Below the pieces are notes generated by a model. It was not told where the DNA came from, made no database searches, and saw only the letters and a program-made list of their open reading frames with translations. Of a DNA stretch of 64,000 nucleotides, positions 1-7,780 are shown piece after piece. The stretch's first letter is position 1, and every line of letters starts with the position of its first letter. The stretch comes from Heyndrickxia sp050281185 (GTDB taxonomy: Bacteria; Bacillota; Bacilli; Bacillales; Bacillaceae_C): NCBI RefSeq assembly GCF_050281185.1, contig NZ_JBNNWS010000009.1, positions 1-64,000 on the forward strand. The letters are read 5' to 3'. A program made the position numbers and the translations under genes.

Positions 1-100
1 CTGTAATATAAATTGAAACGCCGTATACGCGAACCGTACGTACGGTGTTGTGAGAGGGGCGAAAATAAATTACTTTATTTTCCCTCTACTCGATTGGCTA
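1..100 (+). mobile_element. 3' end of a group II intron (domains V and VI)
   Basis: Positions 19-51 fold as a domain V: a lower stem of about 8 bp, a two-base CG bulge on the 3' side and a short capped upper stem. The catalytic triad position reads CGC, as in class C introns, instead of the commoner AGC. Positions 53-90 form a domain VI hairpin with an A close to its 3' base that could be the branch point. The reverse transcriptase ORF would lie left of the window. The exact 3' splice site is uncertain (about 90-100). The downstream flank (CAAGGCACTTCCGCTATTC, 108-126) resembles the end of the dispersed repeat seen at 12.6 kb. Confidence 0.75.
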
Positions 101-208
101 GCTAATCAAGGCACTTCCGCTATTCGATATTTCAGGAAAATTACAGCTTATCTTCACCCAAACTCCATATTGCAGAGTTAGGATGAGCATATGAAGGAGG
201 TAAGTAAA

Positions 209-1600
209 ATGAATTTTATCAAACGAGCGATTTTAAGTATCAAGGAAAGAAAAATAAAAACTGCAGTCATTTTTATTATTTTCATGATCATCTCAAATCT
301 CATACTTGCCGGGTTTTCCATTCGAACAGCTACAGAGAAAGCGAGTGAACTTGCTAGACAGAAGCTAGGCAGTGAAGTCACACTACAGGTTAACCTCGAG
401 AAATTAATGCAAACACAAAGCAGAGATTTTGATCCTCTAACAGAACAAGATGCAAATAAGCTTACAGAGCTTCCACATGTACAAGCTTATAATTATCAAA
501 CAAGTGCTCCTGCAGCTGCAGATGGATTTAAACCATTTGAGGTAAATAGCGGACAAGGGCAACAACAGAACGGCGGAAACGTGATGATTAAAGGGGGTAT
601 GGAAGGGGTAGAACCAGACATTTCTATATCTGGCGTATTATATTCGGATTTACTTCCAGACTTTAACGATGGCACTAGTAAAATCATTGACGGAAAAGCA
701 ATAGATAAGGAAGATGCAGATAAGGCAGTTGCTCTTATCGAAAAGAATCTAGCAGAAGAAAATAAAATCAAGGTTGGAAGTAAAATTAAAGTGAAATCAG
801 TAATGAAAGATGCTGTAGAAAAACTAACTGTAGTTGGAATCTATGAAACAACCAATGCAGATATGGGAATGAATATGAAATTTACCCACCCATATAACAA
901 AATTTATGTTCCATTTAAAGAAGCTGCCAAGCTAAAAATGGGAGATAGGGCAGATAGTGTTGATTCCGCAGTGTATTATCTGGATGATCCGAAAAATATT
1001 GAAGATTTTAAGGAACAAGCAAAAAAGACGGGAATAGATTGGGAAACATTTAAATTGGATGCAAATGATAGTGCGTATAAACAAATGATTGGGCCGATTG
1101 AGAATGTAGCCTCTTTCTCTCATACAATTGTATACATAGTGGCTATCGCTGGAGCTGCTATTTTGGGGCTAATCGTTATGTTATCAATTAAAGAAAGAAG
1201 ATATGAAATGGGTGTTTTACTCTCAATTGGGGAGAGAAAACGAAAGTTAATCGGACAATTCGTAGCAGAGATTCTATTCATTGGGGTATTGGCATTTGGT
1301 CTTTCTATCTTTACTGGTAACACCATTTCTCAAAAAATAGGGGATAATCTGCTGCAAAAAGAGGTAGACGTCTCAGAACAACAACAAGTAGAACAGCCAA
1401 GGAGGATGATTGTTATGGGGGCTGCTACGCTAAATAATGTACAAGTCGATCCTATTGATGAAATTGATGTCAGTGTAACAAGCGATGACTTGCAGAAATT
1501 AGGCTTGGTAGGACTTCTTATTGCAATTTTAGCTACGATTATTCCATCAGCGTCAATTCTGCGATTACATCCGAAAACGATTCTAACCAAAAATGAATAG
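209..1600 (+). CDS. ABC transporter permease, FtsX/MacB type
   Basis: Membrane subunit of an ABC exporter, paired with the ATPase that follows. The 463-residue product has one N-terminal membrane helix (about residues 15-37), a large extracytoplasmic domain (about 38-300) and three C-terminal helices (about 303-325, 353-377 and 430-452). This is the MacB/FtsX topology used for peptide or lipoprotein export. An upstream ATG at 191 exists, but AAGGAGG at 194-200 lies inside that extension and is ideally placed for ATG 209. It overlaps the upstream end of the ATPase ORF, so the two are probably co-transcribed. The substrate cannot be read from sequence; the Gln/Gly-rich loop near residues 110-130 is low complexity. 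Confidence 0.85.
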   Translation: MNFIKRAILSIKERKIKTAVIFIIFMIISNLILAGFSIRTATEKASELARQKLGSEVTLQVNLEKLMQTQSRDFDPLTEQDANKLTELPHVQAYNYQTSAPAAADGFKPFEVNSGQGQQQNGGNVMIKGGMEGVEPDISISGVLYSDLLPDFNDGTSKIIDGKAIDKEDADKAVALIEKNLAEENKIKVGSKIKVKSVMKDAVEKLTVVGIYETTNADMGMNMKFTHPYNKIYVPFKEAAKLKMGDRADSVDSAVYYLDDPKNIEDFKEQAKKTGIDWETFKLDANDSAYKQMIGPIENVASFSHTIVYIVAIAGAAILGLIVMLSIKERRYEMGVLLSIGERKRKLIGQFVAEILFIGVLAFGLSIFTGNTISQKIGDNLLQKEVDVSEQQQVEQPRRMIVMGAATLNNVQVDPIDEIDVSVTSDDLQKLGLVGLLIAILATIIPSASILRLHPKTILTKNE

Positions 1601-1610
1601 GGTGATAGAT

Positions 1611-2300
1611 ATGGGTACTGTCTTAGCATTTCAAGAAGTAGGATATTGGTATCAAAGCAATGGCAAACAAGTTCGTATATTGGATAAAGTAAATTTTACG
1701 TTTGAACGAGGAAAGTTTTATACAATTGTTGGACCTTCAGGTTCCGGCAAGACAACGACTCTTGCCTTGGCTTCGGCCCTTGATATACCAAAAGAAGGGA
1801 AAGTGCTGTATGAGGGAAGGGATATTCAAAAAATAGGCTTAGAGAAATTTAGGAATAAAAATATCGCGATTGTCTTTCAATCATATAATTTAATTCCTTA
1901 CATGACGGCTCTACAAAATGTTGTCACTGCGATGGATATTCGGAAAACGAAAGCAAAAAACAAGAAACAGAAAGCTTTGGAAATGCTCCAAAAGGTTGGA
2001 TTAAGTGAGGAAGAGGCTCAGCGAAAAGTATTAAAGCTCAGCGGCGGGCAGCAACAGCGGATAGCAATTGCCAGAGCTTTGTCCTGTGACGTAGATATCA
2101 TACTAGCAGATGAGCCGACTGGAAATTTAGATGAAGAAACTGCAGGGGATATTATTACGATTTTTAAAGAGCTTGCTAGTCAAGAAGGAAAATGTATTAT
2201 AGTGGTCACACATTCTAATGAAGTAGCTAGACAATCAGACGTAATCGTCCGTTTGAAGCAAAAAAAGCTCAATATTGAAGAGGTTAAACTAACTGTATAA
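1611..2300 (+). CDS. ABC transporter ATP-binding protein, MacB/LolD type
   Basis: Cytoplasmic ATPase that powers the preceding permease. It shows Walker A (GPSGSGKTT), a Q-loop (VFQSYN), the signature LSGGQQQR, Walker B (ILADEPTGNLD) and the switch histidine (VVTHS), in the order and spacing of the MacB/LolD family. The length of 229 residues is normal for this class. ATG 1611 follows AGGGTGAT and is preferred over ATG 1593, which has no ribosome binding site and would overlap the permease gene. A terminator follows 30 bp after the stop, closing a two-gene operon. Confidence 0.9.
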   Translation: MGTVLAFQEVGYWYQSNGKQVRILDKVNFTFERGKFYTIVGPSGSGKTTTLALASALDIPKEGKVLYEGRDIQKIGLEKFRNKNIAIVFQSYNLIPYMTALQNVVTAMDIRKTKAKNKKQKALEMLQKVGLSEEEAQRKVLKLSGGQQQRIAIARALSCDVDIILADEPTGNLDEETAGDIITIFKELASQEGKCIIVVTHSNEVARQSDVIVRLKQKKLNIEEVKLTV

Positions 2301-2329
2301 ATTTCTTAAAAAGAACATAAAAATAACAA

Positions 2330-2357
2330 CAGGCGGATATACATCGCCTGTTTTTTT
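2330..2357 (+). terminator. Rho-independent terminator of the ABC operon
   Basis: CAGGCG / CGCCTG stem with a 9-base loop, followed by seven T. Confidence 0.85.
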
Positions 2358-2457
2358 ATTGTTTATCGTACTATAAAATTTCTAGACTTGTGGATAAACT
2401 TTTTTGCTAAAACCTTGTGTAAACTATAAAATTCTCAATTAAGTTTACAATTTTTTA

Positions 2458-2504
2458 TAGAAAAAACCCGAAATTTGGTTGAAATTAACCATATTTCGGG
2501 TTTT
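2458..2504 (-). terminator. Terminator of the DUF4183 gene
   Basis: A 10-bp stem (AACCCGAAAT with its complement) plus an inner GGTT/AACC stem. On the minus strand it is followed by TTTTTTCTAT. It lies 40 bp after the minus-strand stop at 2543 and also has TTTTG on the plus side, so it may act in both directions. Confidence 0.75.
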
Positions 2505-2542
2505 GTTCTGTTTTCAAACCATAATTAAATTGATGTTATTAA

Positions 2543-2836
2543 TTAAAAGTTATAAACGAGGTTGAGTACAATAGGATCGCCTGGGTCAAGGACAGCACCG
2601 CCAACAATAGTTAAGTCTGATGAAGTAATTGTAGCCACCCCGTTTTCTTGAGGTTGACCATTAATATATAAATTGAAAGTGGCAAAATTTGTGTTGAACG
2701 CGGTAATCGCAGTTCCATTGTCATCTACAAACGCAGTTGCTGCAATTACCAAGTCAGAGCCGGTAACTGTACCTGCACTAGCTGGGGCATAATATTTTTT
2801 TGATTTAAAATTTGGGGGAATAAGAGAAGCTGCCAT
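2543..2836 (-). CDS. DUF4183 domain protein (copy 1)
   Basis: A small 97-residue protein that is almost entirely a DUF4183 domain. Hallmarks are the YYAPASAGTVTGSDL start, AFVDDNG in the middle, FNLYINGQPQENGV, and a DPIVLNL ending. DUF4183 proteins occur in spore formers, sometimes close to exosporium or coat genes; the function is not established. A GTG nine bases upstream is possible, but AAAGGAGGTG is correctly spaced for the ATG at 2836. It is a paralogue of the next minus-strand gene, with which it shares the FVDDNG and NGxxQENGV motifs. No signal peptide or membrane segment is visible. Confidence 0.8.
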   Translation of the reverse strand: MAASLIPPNFKSKKYYAPASAGTVTGSDLVIAATAFVDDNGTAITAFNTNFATFNLYINGQPQENGVATITSSDLTIVGGAVLDPGDPIVLNLVYNF

Positions 2837-2941
2837 AATTATCACCTCCTTTCAGTAAATTAAATAAAGGGGATTTTAATTAATATAAAGAATTAGTAGT
2901 TTTCTTTAGCTACTTTACCTATCAAAACTATTTTAGTATTG

Positions 2942-3310
2942 TCATTCTTCGAAAATGAGGCTTACAAATTCCAAAGAAATTGGGTCATCCTTATCAAGTA
3001 TAAAACCCCCTTTTATTGTAAGTTCATAAGGAGTGACTAAACCGACCCCATTTTCTTGAAGCATTCCATTAATAAATAAATTAAAATATTGAAATGTTGT
3101 TGGAAAAGTTTTAATTGTTAATCCGTTATCATCGACAAAAGAAATAGCGGAAATTTGCAAATCAGAACCATGTACAAATCCTTCAGAAGCTTTAGAAAAG
3201 TATTTTTTAGAAGTCAAAGAAATGGGGTTTTTATGTTTGCAACAGCATTCATTTGTAATCTTTATATGAATATGATTAACGGATTTACTCATATTAATAT
3301 GATTGTCCAT
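2942..3310 (-). CDS. DUF4183 domain protein (copy 2)
   Basis: A 122-residue paralogue of the gene at 2543-2836. It carries an extra N-terminal stretch of about 35 residues rich in His, Asn and Lys with three consecutive cysteines (NECCCKHKN), which could bind metal or form disulfides. The DUF4183 core (KKYFSKASEGFVHGSDL, SFVDDNG, FINGMLQENGV, DKDDPISLEF) follows. The ATG at 3310 is preceded by TTGGTGAA. About 105 bp separate it from copy 1, so each may have its own promoter. A role on the spore surface is an inference from the family's distribution. Confidence 0.75.
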   Translation of the reverse strand: MDNHINMSKSVNHIHIKITNECCCKHKNPISLTSKKYFSKASEGFVHGSDLQISAISFVDDNGLTIKTFPTTFQYFNLFINGMLQENGVGLVTPYELTIKGGFILDKDDPISLEFVSLIFEE

Positions 3311-3437
3311 TTTTTCACCAACTAATTGATATTTTTATATATTTATATGCTATTTCTATCATCAGGTAAGAGACAAATAATAGAAACCAAAAGCACATTT
3401 TTTAGAAATTTTTATAAATCATAGATAATAAGCGAAA

Positions 3438-3578
3438 ATGATAAATGTCTTTGTTAAAAAATGGATTGAGTGGTCATCAAAAGTTCCAAATCTTATACCA
3501 GGCATTCATATAAAACGAGAAGTTGTTTTATATAAAGTTGTTCCATATTTTGTGGAAAAAAATACGCACAAAAACTAA
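3438..3578 (+). CDS. Possible 46-residue ORF, unrecognised
   Basis: An ATG-initiated frame in the gap before isocitrate lyase. The product is basic, with Trp-rich KKWIEWSSKVPNLIPG near the start, and is soluble. It has no convincing ribosome binding site (AAGCGAAA only) and I do not recognise it. It may be a fragment of a lost gene or chance; composition alone cannot decide. Confidence 0.2.
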   Translation: MINVFVKKWIEWSSKVPNLIPGIHIKREVVLYKVVPYFVEKNTHKN

Positions 3579-3649
3579 CATAGGCATGTGCCCTACAAAA
3601 AGCTAATCAAATTTTGTCGATAACTTTCAGAAAATTTTTCGAAAAACTG

Positions 3650-3677
3650 TTGCACTTTCGCTCTTCTGTTATATAAT
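3650..3677 (+). promoter_or_regulatory. Sigma-A promoter of aceA
   Basis: TTGCAC, 16 bp, TATAAT, located 53 bp before the aceA start codon. No cre site was recognised in the leader. Confidence 0.6.
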
Positions 3678-3729
3678 ACTTTTATTAAATATAATCTGTA
3701 TTATAACAAATTTAGGGAGGATCACGAAA

Positions 3730-5013
3730 ATGACAAGTGAAAAAGTATTAAAGTTACAAGAAACATGGGAGTTTGATGAAAGATGGAAAGGGATCCAACG
3801 TACTTATTCTACGGAGGATGTATTGAGGCTTCGTGGATCGATTGAAATTGAACATACATTGGCACGACGTGGTGCTGAGAAGCTTTGGCAGTTATTACAT
3901 GAGGAGGATTATGTACATGCGCTTGGTGCACTAACTGGAAACCAAGCGGTCCAACAAGTAAAAGCCGGGTTGAAAGCAATTTACTTAAGTGGCTGGCAGG
4001 TCGCTGCAGATGCAAATTTATCGGGACATATGTATCCAGATCAAAGCTTGTATCCTGCTAACAGTGTTCCCCATGTTGTTAAACGCATAAATCAAGCCTT
4101 ACAGCGGGCAGATCAAATTCATCATATAGAGGGTGATCATTCAATCGATTGGTTTGCACCAATTGTTGCAGATGCAGAGGCCGGTTTTGGCGGACAATTG
4201 AATGTATTTGAGCTCATGAAATCAATGATTGAAGCAGGAGCAGCAGCTGTTCATTTTGAAGATCAATTATCATCTGAGAAAAAATGTGGCCATTTAGGAG
4301 GAAAAGTATTATTACCGACTCAAACCGCTGTTAAAAATCTAATTTCAGCACGACTTGCAGCTGATGTAATGGGTGTACCGACCTTGTTGATCGCCAGAAC
4401 CGATGCGAATGCGGCTGATCTCATTACGAGTGATGTTGACCCTTACGATGCGCCATTTATAATAGGTGATCGCACACCTGAAGGATTTTACCGTACGAAA
4501 GCCGGATTGGATCAAGCAATCGCGCGAGGTTTAGCCTATGCACCATATGCTGATCTCGTTTGGTGCGAAACATCAGAACCGAATTTAGAAGAAGCACGTC
4601 AATTTGCAGAAGCGATTCATGAAAAATATCCTGGTAAGCTGTTAGCATACAATTGTTCCCCGTCATTTAACTGGAAGAAGAAATTGAGTGAAGAAACAAT
4701 TGCCAAGTTCCAGCAAGAGCTTGGGGAAATGGGCTATAAGTTCCAATTCGTAACACTTGCAGGATTCCATGCTTTAAATAACAGTATGTTTGAACTGGCA
4801 AAAGGATATAAAGAGAGAGGAATGGCCGCCTACTCTGAGCTTCAGGAAGCGGAGTTTGCAAATGAGATTTATGGATACACTGCCACAAGACATCAAAGAG
4901 AAGTGGGAACTGGATATTTTGATGAAGTTTCTATGGTCATCACTGGAGGAACCTCTTCCACTACCGCGTTGAAAGGGTCGACTGAAGCGGAGCAGTTTAC
5001 GAGTATGAAATAA
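3730..5013 (+). CDS. aceA: Isocitrate lyase
   Basis: First enzyme of the glyoxylate bypass: it splits isocitrate to succinate and glyoxylate, allowing growth on acetate or fatty acids. The 427-residue length is typical. The active-site loop KKCGHLGGK (about residues 184-192, catalytic Cys in KKCGH) is intact, as are the metal-site region DAEAGFGG and the ARTDAN motif. TTAGGGAGG precedes the ATG. No malate synthase lies alongside; in many Bacillus aceB and aceA are adjacent, so it is presumably elsewhere. A hairpin follows the stop, so the gene is probably monocistronic. Confidence 0.95.
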   Translation: MTSEKVLKLQETWEFDERWKGIQRTYSTEDVLRLRGSIEIEHTLARRGAEKLWQLLHEEDYVHALGALTGNQAVQQVKAGLKAIYLSGWQVAADANLSGHMYPDQSLYPANSVPHVVKRINQALQRADQIHHIEGDHSIDWFAPIVADAEAGFGGQLNVFELMKSMIEAGAAAVHFEDQLSSEKKCGHLGGKVLLPTQTAVKNLISARLAADVMGVPTLLIARTDANAADLITSDVDPYDAPFIIGDRTPEGFYRTKAGLDQAIARGLAYAPYADLVWCETSEPNLEEARQFAEAIHEKYPGKLLAYNCSPSFNWKKKLSEETIAKFQQELGEMGYKFQFVTLAGFHALNNSMFELAKGYKERGMAAYSELQEAEFANEIYGYTATRHQREVGTGYFDEVSMVITGGTSSTTALKGSTEAEQFTSMK

Positions 5014-5030
5014 TAGAATGATAGGATAAA

Positions 5031-5062
5031 ATATCTTCTCGCAAAGTGGGAAGGTATTTTTT
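5031..5062 (+). terminator. Terminator after aceA
   Basis: ATATCTTCTC pairs with GGGAAGGTAT (three G-T wobbles), followed by TTTTTT. Confidence 0.65.
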
Positions 5063-5197
5063 AACAGAAAGTATAAAATTCCTTATTCAATTACGGGGCA
5101 GATTGAAGAAAAGATAAAAGGATATTTACCCAAAAACAAGAATACATTATTTAGTGAGTTTTTTAAAAGCAGTTATTGTAAAATAGGAGGGATTGAA

Positions 5198-5674
5198 TTG
5201 GAGGAGTTAATTAAGGAATACGCTTTAGGATACTCAATGCTACGGGAAGCCGTTGAAGGATTAACCGAGGAAGAGCTTCGTTACAAGCCCGCACCGGACA
5301 AATGGAGCATTCATCAAATCCTCATACATGTGACAGATTCCGAGATCTCGTCCACATCTCGGCTAAAAAAAGTCTTGGCGGAGGATGAGCCGAATCTGAT
5401 TTCATTTGACCAAGACGCATGGGCGAATAACTTGGGGTATGATTTATTAGACCGTGAACAGTATCTGCTTCTGTTCAAATTGTTACGTTCCAGTATGCAA
5501 CCTATTATAGAAAATCTAACTAGCGAACAATGCAAGCGAGTGGGAGTGTATGCCGATCAGGGGCGGTTCACATTTAAGCAATTGTTGGAATACCGTGTTC
5601 TACATGTCCGCGACCATCTTGCTCAAATCGAATGGGTAAAGAAGGCATACCAAGAGAACCAAGTAACCTATTAA
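5198..5674 (+). CDS. DinB-like (DinB_2) four-helix protein
   Basis: A 158-residue protein of the DinB/YfiT superfamily, a four-helix bundle with a three-histidine metal site. Candidate ligands are His in ILIHVTDSE (about residue 48) and the HVRDH pair near residues 136-140. Family members include bacillithiol S-transferases and thiol-dependent hydrolases; a detoxification role is likely, but the substrate cannot be given. The start is TTG at 5198, seven bases after TAGGAGG. It is flanked by terminators and so forms its own transcription unit. Confidence 0.75.
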   Translation: MEELIKEYALGYSMLREAVEGLTEEELRYKPAPDKWSIHQILIHVTDSEISSTSRLKKVLAEDEPNLISFDQDAWANNLGYDLLDREQYLLLFKLLRSSMQPIIENLTSEQCKRVGVYADQGRFTFKQLLEYRVLHVRDHLAQIEWVKKAYQENQVTY

Positions 5675-5703
5675 ACCAATTAACGGGGATTTACTTCAAT
5701 AAG

Positions 5704-5727
5704 AAACCGTCTTCAGACGGTTTTTTT
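5704..5727 (+). terminator. Terminator after the DinB-like gene
   Basis: AACCGTCT / AGACGGTT stem with a 2-base loop and a run of seven T. Confidence 0.85.
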
Positions 5728-6008
5728 ATATTTTCTTTTACACCTAAATAAATATATATATTGGTAATGAAAATAACTCCATTTGTAATAGTTAAGTAAA
5801 AAATGATAGAGTCACTAGATCTAATTAATTCATAAACGATTATTCTTTATTTCCATAATAGTCTATATTAATAATTAATAGGAAAATGATTTTAAAAGAA
5901 TATAGCCACCCGGCGAGCTAATAAGGCTTGTCCCCTTGCCTATATAGTAGGGGTTTGCTATTATCAATAATATTATAACTACTTGAAAAATTGTCGGGGG
6001 TGAAGGAA
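5728..6008 (+). other. gatCAB leader region
   Basis: An AT-rich gap of about 280 bp. A CCCCT(n)GGGG hairpin with a short T-run lies near 5930-5955 and could be a weak terminator or attenuator. I looked for a T-box (AGGGTGGNACCGCG) and found none. No ORF is credible. Confidence 0.4.
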
Positions 6009-6299
6009 ATGTCTAGAATTTCAAAGGATCAGGTGAACCATGTCGCCAATTTAGCGCGATTAGAATTTAATGAAGAACAAACGGAAAAATTTACGAAACA
6101 GCTGGATGATATTATTAGTCTTGCAGAATTATTAAATGAATTGGATACAACAAACGTGGAGCCAACCTCACACGTATTAGATATTCGAAATGTCCTTCGT
6201 GAGGACAAGGCGGAACCGGGTTTACCGCAAGAAGAAGTATTAAAGAATGCCCCAGATACAAAAGATGGACAAATTCGCGTGCCATCCATTATAGAATAG
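6009..6299 (+). CDS. gatC: Glutamyl-tRNA(Gln)/aspartyl-tRNA(Asn) amidotransferase subunit C
   Basis: Small structural subunit that wraps around GatA and GatB in the heterotrimer that converts Glu-tRNA(Gln), and in many species Asp-tRNA(Asn), to the amide form. The 96 residues start MSRISKDQVNHVANLARLE, which is diagnostic. A TTG at 5991 would add six residues, but GGGGTGAAGG is placed for ATG 6009 and GatC normally begins at this methionine. It is the first gene of gatCAB; gatA starts 11 bp later. Confidence 0.95.
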   Translation: MSRISKDQVNHVANLARLEFNEEQTEKFTKQLDDIISLAELLNELDTTNVEPTSHVLDIRNVLREDKAEPGLPQEEVLKNAPDTKDGQIRVPSIIE

Positions 6300-6310
6300 G
6301 AGGGTTAGAG

Positions 6311-7768
6311 TTGGCTTTATTTGATCATAAAATTTCAGAGCTACATGAATTTTTACATAAAAAAGAAGTTAAGGTTTCTGAGCTTGTCGATGAATCTTAT
6401 AAAAGAATACAAGAAGTAGAAAGCAAGGTCCAAGCCTTTCTTACCTTAGATGAAGAAAGAGCAAGAGCTGCAGCAAAACAATTAGATGATGCTCTAGGAT
6501 CAGAGGAATCCAAGCAGCTTCTCTATGGAATGCCAATTGGAATAAAGGATAATATCGTCACAAAAGATCTTCGTACCACTTGCGCTAGTAAAATCCTCGA
6601 AAATTTTGACCCGATATATAATGCGACTGTCATGGACAAGTTACATCATGTTAATACGATTACAATCGGTAAGTTAAACATGGATGAGTTTGCTATGGGG
6701 TCCTCAACTGAAAATTCAGGTTTTCAAAAGACATACAACCCTTGGAATATAAATACAGTACCTGGTGGATCATCTGGTGGATCTGCAGCAGCAGTAGCAG
6801 CAGGGGAGGTTCCATTTTCACTAGGATCTGATACAGGTGGCTCGATTCGTCAGCCTGCAGCTTTTTGTGGTGTCGTCGGCTTGAAGCCTACATATGGACG
6901 CGTGTCCCGTTTTGGGTTAGTTGCTTTCGCTTCCTCACTGGATCAAATTGGACCAATTACAAGAAATGTAGAGGACAATGCATACCTTTTACAAGCTATT
7001 TCTGGTATTGATCCTCATGATTCTACTTCAGCGAATATCGAAGTACTAAACTTTGTGCAAAGCTTAACAGGTGATGTAAAAGGATTGAAAATCGCTGTTC
7101 CAAAAGAATATTTAGGTGAAGGTGTGAATGAAGAGGTTCGCCAATCCGTATTAGATGCCTTAAAGGTATTAGAAAGATTGGGAGCTACTTGGGAAGAGGT
7201 TTCCTTGCCGCATTCAAAATATGCAACAGCAGCTTATTATCTACTATCTTCATCTGAAGCATCATCGAACTTAGCGCGTTTTGATGGAGTTCGCTATGGT
7301 TATCGTACACCAAATGCTGAAAATTTAATTGACTTATATAAAAAGACACGCTCTGAAGGCTTTGGTGAAGAAGTAAAGAGACGGATTATGCTTGGAACTT
7401 TTGCACTTAGCTCAGGTTATTATGATGCCTATTATAAAAAAGCACAGCAAGTCCGTACATTAATTAAAAAAGATTTTGAAGATGTGTTTGAAAAATATGA
7501 TGTAATCATTGGACCAACAACACCGACTCCGGCATTTAAAATCGGTGAAAAAACAGCTGATCCACTGACAATGTATGCAAACGATCTTTTAACAATCCCA
7601 GTCAATCTTGCGGGTGTCCCAGGGATCTCAGTTCCGTGCGGATTTACGAATGGATTGCCACTAGGCTTACAAATTATCGGCAAGCACTTTGATGAAGCGA
7701 CTGTATATCGTACAGCACATGCGTTTGAGCAAGCAACGGACTATCATAAACAAAAACCACAGCTGTAA
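6311..7768 (+). CDS. gatA: Glutamyl-tRNA(Gln) amidotransferase subunit A (amidase)
   Basis: Glutaminase subunit that releases ammonia from glutamine and channels it to GatB. It is an amidase-signature enzyme of 485 residues. The Ser-Ser-Lys triad is complete: Lys in PIGIKDN (about 79), Ser in GGSSGGSAAA (about 154) and Ser in GSDTGGSIRQ (about 178). The start is TTG at 6311, which gives the MALFDHKISELH N-terminus; the GAGGG of the gatC tail is its ribosome binding site. The gatB start follows 12 bp after the stop. Confidence 0.95.
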   Translation: MALFDHKISELHEFLHKKEVKVSELVDESYKRIQEVESKVQAFLTLDEERARAAAKQLDDALGSEESKQLLYGMPIGIKDNIVTKDLRTTCASKILENFDPIYNATVMDKLHHVNTITIGKLNMDEFAMGSSTENSGFQKTYNPWNINTVPGGSSGGSAAAVAAGEVPFSLGSDTGGSIRQPAAFCGVVGLKPTYGRVSRFGLVAFASSLDQIGPITRNVEDNAYLLQAISGIDPHDSTSANIEVLNFVQSLTGDVKGLKIAVPKEYLGEGVNEEVRQSVLDALKVLERLGATWEEVSLPHSKYATAAYYLLSSSEASSNLARFDGVRYGYRTPNAENLIDLYKKTRSEGFGEEVKRRIMLGTFALSSGYYDAYYKKAQQVRTLIKKDFEDVFEKYDVIIGPTTPTPAFKIGEKTADPLTMYANDLLTIPVNLAGVPGISVPCGFTNGLPLGLQIIGKHFDEATVYRTAHAFEQATDYHKQKPQL

Positions 7769-7780
7769 GGGGTGAAAAAA

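Noticed and set aside
5728..6008. T-box or amino-acid attenuator before gatC
   Set aside because: No T-box core or specifier stem could be found; only one weak hairpin is present.
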